Positions 25,023 through 32,974 of a stretch of 64,000 nucleotides of DNA are shown piece after piece; the stretch's first letter is position 1; the number at the start of each line of letters is the position of its first letter. This stretch comes from Methylohalobius crimeensis 10Ki (GTDB lineage: Bacteria; Pseudomonadota; Gammaproteobacteria; Methylococcales; Methylothermaceae). Under the pieces are notes generated by a model. It was not told the DNA's origin, did not search any database, and saw only the letters and a list, made by a program, of their open reading frames with translations. The stretch covers positions 2,077,001-2,141,000 of the forward strand of contig NZ_ATXB01000001.1 of assembly GCF_000421465.1 (NCBI RefSeq), written 5' to 3'. Made by a program: the position numbers and the translations under genes.

Positions 25023-26120
25023 GTGCTTTATCGTATCTGGCATTTGATCGTCAAGGAGTTCCTGGGGCTGGTCAAGGACCAACGAAGCCGCTTCGTCCTC
25101 ATCGGCCCGCCGTTGATTCAGCTGATGATTTTCGGATACGCGGCCACTTACGATCTGACCGATATCCCGTATGCCGTCTATGACGAAGACGGAGGACAGG
25201 CGGTACGCGAGATGCTGGCCAAATTCAGGGGGTCCCGGAGTTTTACCGAAGTGTTCCGGATCGATCACGCTCGTCAGATCGCTCCCTTGATCGATCAACG
25301 CCGCGTCCTCGTGGTGCTTCACTTCGGTCCCGATTTCAGCCGCCGAGTCGGCCGCGGCCGGACCGGGAAGCTTCAAGTCCTTATCGACGGGCGCAATTCC
25401 AATACCGCCCAAATCGCACTCGGCTATATTCGAACCATCGTCTCCGAGTTCAATCTCACCCGCCTCGAACAGCCGCCGCCCGCCTATTTGGAAAACCGCG
25501 CCTGGTTCAACGAGAATCTGCAAAGCCGTTGGTTCATCGTTCCCGGCATCGTGGCCCTCCTCACCATTGTGGTCACCATGGTGACCACCACCTTGACGAT
25601 CGCCCGCGAGCGCGAACAAGGCACTTTCGATCAACTCCTGGTGACGCCTTTGACGCCGTTCGAAATCCTGGTGGGCAAAACCGTTCCGCCTTTCGTGATC
25701 GGTCTGGCGGAAGGCACCCTCATATTGGCGGCGGCGGTCTATTGGTTCCAAGTCCCCTTTCGCGGGGAATTGTGGTTACTGTATGCCGGTTTGACGCTGT
25801 ACCTGCTTTCCGCCATCGGCGTGGGACTGATGATTTCCTCCGTGGCGGTGACTCAGCAACAGGGGTTGTTGGGCGCGTTTTTGTTCATCGTACCGGCAGT
25901 TATCCTGTCGGGGTTCGCCACCCCCATCGAAAATATGCCCGAAATCGTCCAGGCGATGACCCGCCTGAATCCTATGCGATACTTTTTGGTGATCGTGCGC
26001 AGCGCATTCCTGGCCGATCCCCCATTCGAGCTATTGTGGCCGCAACTCTGGCCCATGGCGGTCATAGCCATTTTCACTTCGACCGCCGCGGCCTGGTTGT
26101 TCCGACATCGGCTCTATTAG
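25023..26120 (+). CDS. ABC-2 type permease (YbhR-like), second subunit
   Basis: A 365-residue permease from a GTG at 25023, two bases after the previous stop, giving LYRIWHLIVKEFLGLVKDQRSRFVLIGPPLIQLMIFGYAATYD. Earlier in-frame codons are inside the first permease gene. It has the same architecture as its neighbour: a long periplasmic segment at about 40-170, then AREREQGTFDQLLVTPLTPFEILVGKTVPPFVIG and five membrane helices, with SGFATPIENMPEIVQAMTRLNPMRYFLVI near the end. This is the last gene of the seven-gene efflux operon; a hairpin with a T-run follows 27 bases on. Confidence 0.94.
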   Translation: MLYRIWHLIVKEFLGLVKDQRSRFVLIGPPLIQLMIFGYAATYDLTDIPYAVYDEDGGQAVREMLAKFRGSRSFTEVFRIDHARQIAPLIDQRRVLVVLHFGPDFSRRVGRGRTGKLQVLIDGRNSNTAQIALGYIRTIVSEFNLTRLEQPPPAYLENRAWFNENLQSRWFIVPGIVALLTIVVTMVTTTLTIAREREQGTFDQLLVTPLTPFEILVGKTVPPFVIGLAEGTLILAAAVYWFQVPFRGELWLLYAGLTLYLLSAIGVGLMISSVAVTQQQGLLGAFLFIVPAVILSGFATPIENMPEIVQAMTRLNPMRYFLVIVRSAFLADPPFELLWPQLWPMAVIAIFTSTAAAWLFRHRLY

Positions 26121-26125
26121 GAATT

Positions 26126-26160
26126 GTCGACATTCGCAGAAAGCGCCGGAGAACGCTCCG
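26126..26160. repeat. Family A element remnant
   Basis: GTCGACATTCGC followed by a degenerate CCGGAGAACGCTCCG arm matches the left flank and left arm of family A copy 1 (starting near 12194). The core and right arm are missing. It may be a decayed copy left after the efflux operon. Confidence 0.45.
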
Positions 26161-26170
26161 ACCCTTTTTT
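26147..26170 (+). terminator. Candidate Rho-independent terminator of the efflux operon
   Basis: CGGAG-AACG-CTCCG (26147-26160) followed after four bases by six T (26165-26170), 27 bases beyond the last permease stop. The stem is short and the T-run is offset, so efficiency is uncertain. It overlaps the family A remnant. Confidence 0.45.
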
Positions 26171-26183
26171 GTCCAGCTCGACA

Positions 26184-26414
26184 TCATTCCCGATCTCGAA
26201 GGCGATCGAGCCGATCCAGGAGTTCCGTGAGTTCTTCGACGGAAACACTGCGATCAGGCCGAAAAACGATGTCTTTCCATGCCTCATTCTCTTTCTTCGG
26301 ACGGGCGGGATGCTCCTCTCTCTGGTTTTCCGGCTCGGGTTCCTGGTTCGAACCAATCATTGGTCTGCGTTTGATGGTGCCATCGATCGGGTCGATCATC
26401 CGGTAAGCTCCCAT
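26184..26414 (-). CDS. Possible small protein of unknown function
   Basis: A 76-residue frame from the only ATG at 26414, in an otherwise gene-free 411-base stretch. It is strongly charged: a Pro/Glu/Arg-rich middle and the helix-forming SVSVEELTELLDRLDRLRDRE end. A TTG at 26468 could extend it. No good ribosome site precedes the ATG, and no family is recognised. The overlapping plus-strand frame (26124-26435) is less protein-like. Treat as hypothetical. Confidence 0.4.
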   Translation of the reverse strand: MGAYRMIDPIDGTIKRRPMIGSNQEPEPENQREEHPARPKKENEAWKDIVFRPDRSVSVEELTELLDRLDRLRDRE

Positions 26415-26494
26415 ATCAAAGTAGCCGTAAGTTGAGTCGGCCAAGAGGGTAGCACATCGAACCGGCAAGAATTATTTCAATATCGTGTTGAAAG

Positions 26495-26530
26495 AGAAAA
26501 TTGCCGCTCCTGAAACTCATCGGAGCGGCG
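26495..26530 (-). terminator. Rho-independent terminator after alkaline phosphatase
   Basis: On the minus strand, GCCGCTCC and GGAGCGGC pair (26503-26510 with 26522-26529, loop of 11 bases), followed by AATTTTCTC. It begins directly after the alkaline phosphatase stop at 26532. Confidence 0.8.
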
Positions 26531-26531
26531 C

Positions 26532-28118
26532 TTATCGGACCGCTCCGGCGCTCAGACGGATCGCCCGGCGCATGATGTGATAGATCACGTTTTGCTCCTG
26601 GACGCCGTGCACCAGATACGACTCGGGGCCGCCCGCATAGATCGCCACGTCCTCGCCGGAGTGGGTTTCGGCGGGCAGGGACACCAGGGCTTCCTGATGA
26701 TAACCCGGATGTTCCGTATTCATCCCGCTGGAATCGAAGCGGCCTCCGTGTATCGGTTCGTCATACACCGCTTCTCCTCCCAGCGGTAACTCATGCGCGC
26801 CCCTGCCGTTGGCGTAATTCAGGGTCGTGTAGGGGAGCCCGTCGGCGGCCCGCTCGGGGTTGCTTGCGGGGTTTCCCGCGGCGTCGTTGCCCACCACCTT
26901 GCCCAGGATGGGATTGCCCCGGGTCGGATAGCCGGCCATGGTGAAGACATGGCTGTGGTCGGCGGTGACGATCACCAAGGTATCGGCGGGATCGGTCATC
27001 TCCATGGCGGTCTCGACCGCCCGGGAGAACTCGATGGTTTCGGTAAGCGCCCGATACGCGTTGCCGGCATGATGGGCGTGGTCGATCCGCCCGCCTTCCA
27101 CCATCAGGAAAAATCCTTGTTCGTTCTTCCGGAGGATCCTGATCGCCTTGGCGGTCATTTCCGAAAGACCGGGTTCGCCCCCTCGATCCCGGAGACGGTC
27201 GACCTCGTATTCCATGTGAGAGGAGTCGAACAAGCCGAGCAGATGATCCACATCGGCCGGCTCGGCGGCCTCGAATTGCGCCTCGTTCCAAACATAGGCG
27301 GCACGCGGAAAGCGGGTGGTCCATTCACGGGTCAAATCGCGACCGTCCCGCCGCTTTCCCTTGTCCCCTTCCCCGTCGACGACGTCCTCGGGCAAAAAAT
27401 AGCGCCGACCGCCTCCCAAAACGACTTCCGGCCCGTCCCCGTAGGGAAATTCGATCAGTTGGCGGGCGATGTCCTTGCAGCCGTTTCGCCTGGCTTCCTC
27501 GGTCAGTTCATTGTCGCCCTCCCAATGACGTTCGGGGACATGGGCGTAAGTCGCCGCCGGGGTGGCGTGGGTCACCCGCGTCGTGGTCACCACTCCCGTC
27601 GCCAGGTCGGCCATTTCGGCCTGTTCCAGAAAAGTAACCATCTCGCTCCCCTTGCTGCTGGCGCAATTGGCCCGCTCGGCGTATTGATTGACCCCGATCA
27701 CCCCGGCCTTAGTTTTGACGCCGGTCATCATGGCGGTCATGGTGCCGGCGGAATCGGGCGTCTGTTGGTTGGTGTTGTAGGTTTTGGACAAGGCCAAGTA
27801 AGGCAAACGTTCGAAGGAAAGCAGATTTTCCTCGCCGCTTTCGCCCCGTAACTGTCCCTCCAAGATGCGCGCCGCGGTGACGGTGGAAATACTCATGCCA
27901 TCGCCCACGAAGAGGATGATATTTCTAGCCGGCCGGCGATCGGGTTCCAACTGCACGGCTTCCCGAACGCGCCGGGAGCCGGCTTCGAACCACTGATCAG
28001 GGGACATTTGAGGGCCGGAGGCGCCCCCTGTAGACCTTTCGGGAAGCTTTTGAGAAACGCACCCCGCCAACGAAGCGACAGTCAATCCCGCGAGCAAAGC
28101 ATTGAACCAATGGTTCAT
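26532..28118 (-). CDS. Alkaline phosphatase (PhoA superfamily), predicted lipoprotein
   Basis: A 528-residue secreted enzyme. MNHWFNALLAGLTVASLAGC is a lipoprotein signal with the lipobox LAGC. Active-site elements of the alkaline phosphatase superfamily are intact: FVGDGMSIST (metal Asp), TPDSAGTMTAMMTG (nucleophile Ser), HATPAATYAHVPERHWEGD, EGGRIDHAHHAGNA, VTADHSHVF and THSGEDVAIYAGGP. It hydrolyses phosphomonoesters in the periplasm or at the cell surface. A TTG two codons earlier (28124) is at better distance (seven bases) from the GGAGG than this ATG (13 bases) and may be the true start. The DUF4202 gene ends 20 bases upstream, so the two are probably an operon. Confidence 0.92.
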   Translation of the reverse strand: MNHWFNALLAGLTVASLAGCVSQKLPERSTGGASGPQMSPDQWFEAGSRRVREAVQLEPDRRPARNIILFVGDGMSISTVTAARILEGQLRGESGEENLLSFERLPYLALSKTYNTNQQTPDSAGTMTAMMTGVKTKAGVIGVNQYAERANCASSKGSEMVTFLEQAEMADLATGVVTTTRVTHATPAATYAHVPERHWEGDNELTEEARRNGCKDIARQLIEFPYGDGPEVVLGGGRRYFLPEDVVDGEGDKGKRRDGRDLTREWTTRFPRAAYVWNEAQFEAAEPADVDHLLGLFDSSHMEYEVDRLRDRGGEPGLSEMTAKAIRILRKNEQGFFLMVEGGRIDHAHHAGNAYRALTETIEFSRAVETAMEMTDPADTLVIVTADHSHVFTMAGYPTRGNPILGKVVGNDAAGNPASNPERAADGLPYTTLNYANGRGAHELPLGGEAVYDEPIHGGRFDSSGMNTEHPGYHQEALVSLPAETHSGEDVAIYAGGPESYLVHGVQEQNVIYHIMRRAIRLSAGAVR

Positions 28119-28138
28119 TCTCAAAATATTGCCTCCTG

Positions 28139-28732
28139 TCAACGATCTCCGCCGAGCGCCGTCTGGACCAACCGCCCCTCGCGTCCCCCCAAGGATAATT
28201 GCAGCGCCGCCGATCGGGCGTTTTCTGACATCTTGCGCCAAGTCTTGGCCACGATATCGACCACTTTCTCGTCGCTGTAATCCTTGGCGAAGGGGGCAAA
28301 ATAATACTCGAGAAACACCAGGCACGCGCTGTCTTCCACCATTTGCACCTGGGAATCCCGGTTCAGGCCGCGTTTCATCAAGATGCGCCGGACCTGATCG
28401 ACGGCGGTTTCGTCGTAACCGGCCGCCTCGAGCAAGCGGCCGGCTTTTTCCGCATGCAGCCGATAGAGAAACGTCCGCCATTCCAGATAACCGCGCCTGC
28501 CTGCCGGATAATGGCTTCGCGGCACCAACCAGCGGCAGACGTGCTGGGCGCGGGCGGCGAGAAAAGCCGTCTCCGGCGCCTCGGCCGCGAGCCGGTTCAA
28601 CCACTGGCTCATGCGCAGTCCGTAGAGGTAGGTCCCGGGGTAGGCCTCGCCCCGCCAATCCTCCCAGGCGGGGTCTTGGGCATTGGCTTGATCGATCAGA
28701 CGCACCGCGTACAAAAAGCGCCCTTTATCCAT
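28139..28732 (-). CDS. DUF4202-family protein
   Basis: A 197-residue cytosolic protein that looks like DUF4202, a helical family with conserved His and Asp residues: ARAQHVCRWLVPRSHYPAGRRGYLEWRTFLYRLHAEKAG around 60-97 and the SQVQMVEDSACLVFLEYYFAPFA segment near 128-150, resembling an HD-type arrangement. No biochemical function is established. It precedes alkaline phosphatase by 20 bases on the same strand, so a link to phosphate metabolism is possible. It is divergent from the epimerase gene. Confidence 0.82.
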   Translation of the reverse strand: MDKGRFLYAVRLIDQANAQDPAWEDWRGEAYPGTYLYGLRMSQWLNRLAAEAPETAFLAARAQHVCRWLVPRSHYPAGRRGYLEWRTFLYRLHAEKAGRLLEAAGYDETAVDQVRRILMKRGLNRDSQVQMVEDSACLVFLEYYFAPFAKDYSDEKVVDIVAKTWRKMSENARSAALQLSLGGREGRLVQTALGGDR

Positions 28733-28812
28733 GCCGATTCGGTTTTCTCATTGACAAACGAAGAGATTGTGGCATAGAAGGAAGATTCGCGCTAATGGGA
28801 GGAGGAGAAAAA

Positions 28813-29718
28813 ATGCAGATATTCATCACCGGAGGCACCGGTTTCATCGGGCGTCATCTTTGCCAATCATTACACACCCAAAACCATTCTCTCACCGTCC
28901 TCAGCCGTCAGGCCGACAGCCGGGTCCGGGCGATCTGCGGCGAGGTGGCGGTGGTTCATTCGCTCGACGATCTCACGCCGGATCACCGCTTCGACGCCAT
29001 CGTCAATCTGGCCGGCGCGCCGATCATCGGCCCGCGCTGGACCGAAAGGCGCAAGCAAGTCCTTTGGGACAGCCGCGTCACCCTGACCGAGCGGCTGGTG
29101 GACTGGATCGACCGGGCCGAGGCCAAACCGGGCGTTCTGGTGTCCGGCTCCGCGGTGGGCTACTACGGCGATCAGGGCGACCGAATTTTGGACGAGGAGA
29201 CCCCGCCGGTGGCGGAAGGATTCGGGCATCGCCTGTGCGCCGCGTGGGAACAAGCGGCGACGAAGGCCGAGGACCACGGCGTGCGGGTGTGCCGTCTGCG
29301 CACCGCACCGGTGATCGGCAAAAACGGGGGAATCTTGTCGCGCATGTTGTTTCCCTTCAAATTGGGCCTGGGAGGACGCATCGGCGACGGGCGGCAATGG
29401 ATGAGCTGGAGCCATCTGGACGATCATGTCCGTATGACCGAGCGTCTTCTGGAAGACGGCGGGCTGTCAGGCCCGTTCAACGCCGCCGCGCCGGAATCGG
29501 TCACCAACGCCGAATTCACGGCCACCCTGGCCCGTCTCCTGCATCGCCCCGCTTTCATGCCCATACCCGCCATGGGGCTGAAACTGGTCATGGGCGAAAT
29601 GGCGGAAATTCTGCTCGCCAGCCAGCGGGCCATCCCGAAGCGTTTTCAGGAAGCCGGCTTCCAGTTCCGATATTCCACCTTGGAAGAAGCCCTGGAAGAC
29701 GTTCTTGCTGCTGATTGA
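28813..29718 (+). CDS. TIGR01777-family NAD-dependent epimerase/dehydratase-like protein
   Basis: A 301-residue short-chain dehydrogenase-type protein. The N-terminal nucleotide-binding motif is GGTGFIGRHL, with VLVSGSAVGYYGDQGD as the active-site region, RLRTAPVIGKNGGIL, and the C-terminal DUF1731 segment (PAFMPIPAMGLKLVMGEMAEILLASQRAIPKRFQEAGF). E. coli YfcH and cyanobacterial SulA-like proteins share this layout. The ATG at 28813 has GGAGGAG six bases before it. The longer frame running from 28102 is antisense to DUF4202 and is not used. The substrate is unknown. Confidence 0.93.
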   Translation: MQIFITGGTGFIGRHLCQSLHTQNHSLTVLSRQADSRVRAICGEVAVVHSLDDLTPDHRFDAIVNLAGAPIIGPRWTERRKQVLWDSRVTLTERLVDWIDRAEAKPGVLVSGSAVGYYGDQGDRILDEETPPVAEGFGHRLCAAWEQAATKAEDHGVRVCRLRTAPVIGKNGGILSRMLFPFKLGLGGRIGDGRQWMSWSHLDDHVRMTERLLEDGGLSGPFNAAAPESVTNAEFTATLARLLHRPAFMPIPAMGLKLVMGEMAEILLASQRAIPKRFQEAGFQFRYSTLEEALEDVLAAD

Positions 29719-29723
29719 CACGG

Positions 29724-30203
29724 ATGCGGCCTTACAACCTGGTGAGCGTCTGGCATCTGGAGGCCGCTCGCGATAGTGTGTGGAAAGTGCTCTCCGCCCC
29801 CGAGCATTGGCCCGGGTGGTGGCCCTACGTGCAAGAGGTCGAGGTCCTCAGGGAAGGCGATTCAAATGGCGTCGGAGCGCTTCATCGTCATACCTGGCGG
29901 ACTTGTCTTCCCTACCGCCTGCGTTTCTGTCTGGAAGCGATCGAGGTGCGGCCGAAATCGCGGGTGACGGCGCGGGTCAGCGGCGATCTGCACGGGATGG
30001 GAAATTGCCGGCTGCATAGCTGCGGGCCCGTCACCTTGGTGCGCTACGATTGGCACGTGCATACCACCCGCGCTTGGATGAACCATCTGGCAACCATCAC
30101 CGACGCGGTATTTCTGTGGAACCACCGGCGGGTCATGGCGACGGGAGAACGGTCTCTCCAGGACCGGCTCAACCGGCTGGCGGCTCGGGAACGATTGGGA
30201 TGA
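29724..30203 (+). CDS. SRPBCC-family (START/polyketide-cyclase-like) protein
   Basis: A 159-residue protein with the SRPBCC pattern: SVWHLEAARDSVWKVLSAPEHWPGWWPYVQEVEVLREGD at the start, then alternating strands (PYRLRFCLEAIEVRPKSRVTARVSGDLHGMGNCRLHSCGPVTLVRYDWHVHTT) and a long final helix. These hydrophobic-pocket folds bind small lipophilic ligands. A TTG at 29715 that overlaps the epimerase stop would add three residues and is also possible. It forms an operon with the epimerase gene. The 3' end overlaps gspK by 35 bases. The ligand is unknown. Confidence 0.82.
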   Translation: MRPYNLVSVWHLEAARDSVWKVLSAPEHWPGWWPYVQEVEVLREGDSNGVGALHRHTWRTCLPYRLRFCLEAIEVRPKSRVTARVSGDLHGMGNCRLHSCGPVTLVRYDWHVHTTRAWMNHLATITDAVFLWNHRRVMATGERSLQDRLNRLAARERLG

Positions 30204-31098
30204 CCTCGGGCGCATCGAACAAGGAAGTGGGAAGCGATCTTTCCCGCCAATCCAGATAATCGACCGTCTCGCTCATGCCGACCACCGCCTGGACCGACAA
30301 GCTCGCCGCCTGCCGGCGGACCTCCACGACCATGCCCAGGGCGCTGCCCGCGGCCGAATGATAGCGCACGCCGGCCACCGGAGGCAGGGGAACCGCCGCC
30401 GCACCCGACTGAAGCTCGCTTCGAGCCCGGACGAAGGTGTCCACCATGGCCGGATCCATGCCGGGAAGCGCTTCCAGCACCCCCCGCGGCGCCACCCGCG
30501 GGTTGATCCCCTCCTGACCGCTGTGCACCGTGACCAGCGGAATCAACGCCTGCGCCAATTGAGGGGTCATTCCCAATACCAACCGCACTTCCGCCACCGA
30601 AGTAAACGGCGCATCGGTCGGTTCGTAATTGTAGCCGGCGGCACGGTAATCACCGGCCTCCGCTCCGTTCATCAGGCGATCCTGGTCACCGTCGCGCCAG
30701 TCCAGAATGGCGTCGGTCAATGCCACCGCTTGTTCGGGTTCGGCGCCGATATGGGTCAGCGCGGACCGCAGTATCAATTCATCCGCCTGGTTGAGATCGA
30801 TTTTTCCGCCCTCGTCCACGATGCGGAGCCGGATGTCGACTTCATCCAGCGTCATGGCATAGGTGCTGCCGTCGGCATGCCAGCGGAATTGAGGGTCGGG
30901 GTGGGTCGCCATAAAGGCGCCGTAATGAATGGCGGCCTCCGCGGCGGCGCGCAATTGCGCGGTTTCGGCCAAATTGGTCACCAGCCGCGCCTCCCGGCGG
31001 ACGCCCAGGCCGAAACTGGCGGCCATCAAGCTCAACAGGGCCACCACCCACAACACCACCACCAAAGCCACGCCCTTGTGTCGATTCATTTCCAGCAC
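30169..31098 (-). CDS. gspK: Type II secretion minor pseudopilin GspK
   Basis: A 309-residue GspK. The prepilin processing site is KG|VALVVVLWVVALLSLM near residue 9, followed by an N-terminal helix and the large GspK-specific domain (IRLRIVDEGGKIDLNQAD and the helix-hairpin-helix-like ALPGMDPAMVDTFV). It caps the pseudopilus with GspI and GspJ. A GTG at 31098 is preceded by GGGG at suitable distance; an ATG three codons later is the alternative. A 202-base inverted-repeat element separates it from gspJ. The gene is the last of the gsp run, with no gspL/M after it. Confidence 0.93.
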   Translation of the reverse strand: MLEMNRHKGVALVVVLWVVALLSLMAASFGLGVRREARLVTNLAETAQLRAAAEAAIHYGAFMATHPDPQFRWHADGSTYAMTLDEVDIRLRIVDEGGKIDLNQADELILRSALTHIGAEPEQAVALTDAILDWRDGDQDRLMNGAEAGDYRAAGYNYEPTDAPFTSVAEVRLVLGMTPQLAQALIPLVTVHSGQEGINPRVAPRGVLEALPGMDPAMVDTFVRARSELQSGAAAVPLPPVAGVRYHSAAGSALGMVVEVRRQAASLSVQAVVGMSETVDYLDWRERSLPTSLFDAPEVIPIVPEPPAG

Positions 31099-31151
31099 TA
31101 AGACCCCATCTCGAATAGAAAAATCTTTTGCAGGCGTGAGGGAGGGCTTCT

Positions 31152-31295
31152 AAGTTTACAAAATGCTGTGGGGATATCGGCCATTCGTCCTCAGGGACGC
31201 TGCAAGTCCGTCCCTGGACGCTCGGGACTCGGCCATCCCGGCCGAGTACGCCCTTCGGACGAACGCCCGATACCCGCCTTTTCGGATTTGTAAAC
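31152..31295. repeat. Element C: inverted-repeat intergenic unit between gspJ and gspK
   Basis: A 144-base unit bounded by GTTTACAAA and TTTGTAAAC as exact 9-base inverted ends. Further imperfect pairing runs inward, GGGATATCGG with CCGATACCC and CGTCC with GGACG. An inner hairpin, ACTCGGCC-ATCCC-GGCCGAGT, lies inside. It contains no gene. It would put a strong hairpin in the mRNA between gspJ and gspK. Only one copy is seen in this window. Confidence 0.65.
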
Positions 31296-31300
31296 AAGCG

Positions 31301-31981
31301 CTAAAACAAACGTCTCCCGAACACGCCATGCCGGAGCTGCTTACCGCCACCGGGTCCATCGCCTCGAATCGTCAAAGGCACGATGACGGGAGGCCACGCC
31401 TCGCCTTCCCGCGCCACTTCGATCCGCACCGCCTTGGGAAGCTCCTGTTCATTCCAGCGATCGACCCATTCGCCTCCTCGGGCCACGGTTTCCAACCAAT
31501 AAGTGAATCGCACCCGTTTGACGTTTTCCAGCAGCACCAAGTCACGCAAATCCTCTTCGCCTTGCGGCACTTCCTCGCCCACCGGCGCGACCTGAACCTT
31601 CAAATCCCGACCGTGATCGTCATTGTTCGCCAAATAGAGGGTGAAACGCTGCAAGCCGGCCACACTCGCCGTGTGGGTCAGATAGGCGTTAAAGCGCAAT
31701 TCCCTGCTCTCCCCCGTCAGGCCGGACGGCTCGGCCTCCGCCGAACCCGGCCAAAGCCGGGCATTGCCCAGCACCCGGCGCAGGAATCGCTCGAACACCA
31801 TCCGGCCGGCCAATACCTCGGCGCGCGCCTCGCCGGACTCCCACGTCCGGCTCGCCATTTGGAGGGTGCCGAAAATCAAACTCAGCATCAGACCAAACAG
31901 CGCCAGGGCAATCAGCACTTCCAGTAAGGTAAAGCCGCGCTGCCGTCGATGATGAACGGGAGAGAAGCGATTACAGCGCAC
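31301..31981 (-). CDS. gspJ: Type II secretion minor pseudopilin GspJ
   Basis: A 226-residue pseudopilin. The leader MRCNRFSPVHHRRQRG is followed by the prepilin site G|FTLLEVLIALALFGLML with the conserved Glu at +5. The C-terminal domain (PGSAEAEPSG and LENVKRVRFTYW) matches GspJ. It overlaps gspI by 11 bases, so the minor pseudopilins are translationally coupled. It forms the tip complex with GspI and GspK. Confidence 0.93.
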   Translation of the reverse strand: MRCNRFSPVHHRRQRGFTLLEVLIALALFGLMLSLIFGTLQMASRTWESGEARAEVLAGRMVFERFLRRVLGNARLWPGSAEAEPSGLTGESRELRFNAYLTHTASVAGLQRFTLYLANNDDHGRDLKVQVAPVGEEVPQGEEDLRDLVLLENVKRVRFTYWLETVARGGEWVDRWNEQELPKAVRIEVAREGEAWPPVIVPLTIRGDGPGGGKQLRHGVFGRRLF

Positions 31982-32369
31982 TGGAACGCGCCCCCACCCG
32001 CAACGTGGTCATGCGATAGGTCCGAGTCCGGTCGGCATCGGTCCAGCTTACCGTCACCCGCACCTGGTATAGCTGCCAACGGGGATGCTCGGGTACCGGC
32101 TGAAGGGGGTAAAAAGGCGCGATTTGCAAATGCCAGCGATAACCCGCCTGCCATTCGCCCTGGTATGCGCTCTCCTCCACGGGAATCTCGATTCCCACCC
32201 GGGCCATTTGGGATTGGGCCAAAGTCGCCGCACGGGCCACGCCGCCGGCGTCTCCGAGCAAACCCACGCCGCTTCCGAACGCCTGCATCAGCACCGCCAA
32301 GGACAAGGCCAATAGGGTGAAGGCCACCATGATTTCCAGCAGCGAGAAGCCTTCCTCTCTATTCCGCAT
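31971..32369 (-). CDS. gspI: Type II secretion minor pseudopilin GspI
   Basis: A 132-residue pseudopilin with a short leader MRNREEG and a prepilin site G|FSLLEIMVAFTLLALSLAVLMQAFG. The globular part (AATLAQSQMARVG, then VSWTDADRTRTYRMTTLRV) is the GspI pattern. It overlaps gspH at its start and gspJ at its end, each by 11 bases. It nucleates the pseudopilus tip. Confidence 0.93.
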   Translation of the reverse strand: MRNREEGFSLLEIMVAFTLLALSLAVLMQAFGSGVGLLGDAGGVARAATLAQSQMARVGIEIPVEESAYQGEWQAGYRWHLQIAPFYPLQPVPEHPRWQLYQVRVTVSWTDADRTRTYRMTTLRVGARSSAL

Positions 32370-32844
32370 AATCCGCCACCGTCACGCGTCCGGTGAGCCA
32401 GTTGATGTCGACCCGTTTCTTGAGTTTTTCCCATGTCAATACGATCCGGCCGCCGGTGGCCGAACCGTCGGGAAAAAACCGAATATTGCCCTGCCCCGGG
32501 CCGGTCAGTTCCGCTTGCGCGGTTTCCAATGTCAGATCGAGGGCCTCGGGCAAGGCTTGGGGTTTACGCCGATCGATGCGGTAACGATGGGCATCCACAT
32601 CCAGGAAAAACACCGCCTCCCGCCCCTGGGACAGGGCGATGCCACGCACCTGCCGCAAGCCCGAAGCCACCTCCCGCACCGCGCTCTTGAAACGCACGCT
32701 TTCCACGGTGCGGGCGAAATTGGGCGCGATATAGGCGAATCCCAGCGCCATGATCGCCATCACGACGATCAGTTCGAGCAGCGAGAAACCTTTGACTCGG
32801 CTTTGATTAGGATGCGTAGACAATTGAGTAAATACAGTATTCAT
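32359..32844 (-). CDS. gspH: Type II secretion minor pseudopilin GspH
   Basis: A 161-residue pseudopilin from the ATG at 32844. The leader ends KG|FSLLELIVVMAIMALGFAYIAPNFARTVESVRFK; the later FFPDGSATGGRIVLTWEKLKKRVDINWLTGRV is diagnostic of GspH rather than the major pseudopilin GspG. The frame is open to 32997, but the extra codons read through the family A repeat (32851-32952), so an annotation starting there would be artefactual. The repeat ends six bases before the start codon, where the ribosome site is poor. gspG, normally between gspF and gspH, is absent here. Confidence 0.92.
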   Translation of the reverse strand: MNTVFTQLSTHPNQSRVKGFSLLELIVVMAIMALGFAYIAPNFARTVESVRFKSAVREVASGLRQVRGIALSQGREAVFFLDVDAHRYRIDRRKPQALPEALDLTLETAQAELTGPGQGNIRFFPDGSATGGRIVLTWEKLKKRVDINWLTGRVTVADYAE

Positions 32845-32850
32845 TGTTGA

Positions 32851-32952
32851 GAGCCGGAGAGGGCGATCCGGAACCGTTCGCAGCAAGGATGCTGCGATTC
32901 GAGCGTACATGGAGGTATTCACAGCGTGTTCCGGAGCGCCCTCTCCGGGCTC
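32851..32952. mobile_element. Family A MITE-like palindromic element, copy 2
   Basis: A 102-base unit in reverse orientation to copy 1. The terminal arms (32851-32874 and 32928-32952) pair with one indel and begin GAGCCGGAGAGGGCG. The core shares ATACCTCCATGTACGCTCGA with copy 1 on the opposite strand, and the CGCAGC/GCTGCG hairpin is kept with a changed loop. The flank GCAGGATGAG and TCGATATTCGC also match copy 1 outside the arms, so the unit probably extends about 20 bases on that side. It lies in the slot where gspG is usually found. Confidence 0.85.
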
Positions 32953-32974
32953 ATCCTGCGAATATCGACATGCC

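Noticed and set aside
26124-26435. A 103-codon plus-strand frame after the efflux operon
   Set aside because: It crosses a terminator-like hairpin, has no ribosome site and looks less protein-like than the minus-strand frame.
28102-28812. N-terminal extension of the epimerase gene
   Set aside because: The frame is antisense to DUF4202 and Arg/Pro-rich; GGAGGAG precedes the ATG at 28813.
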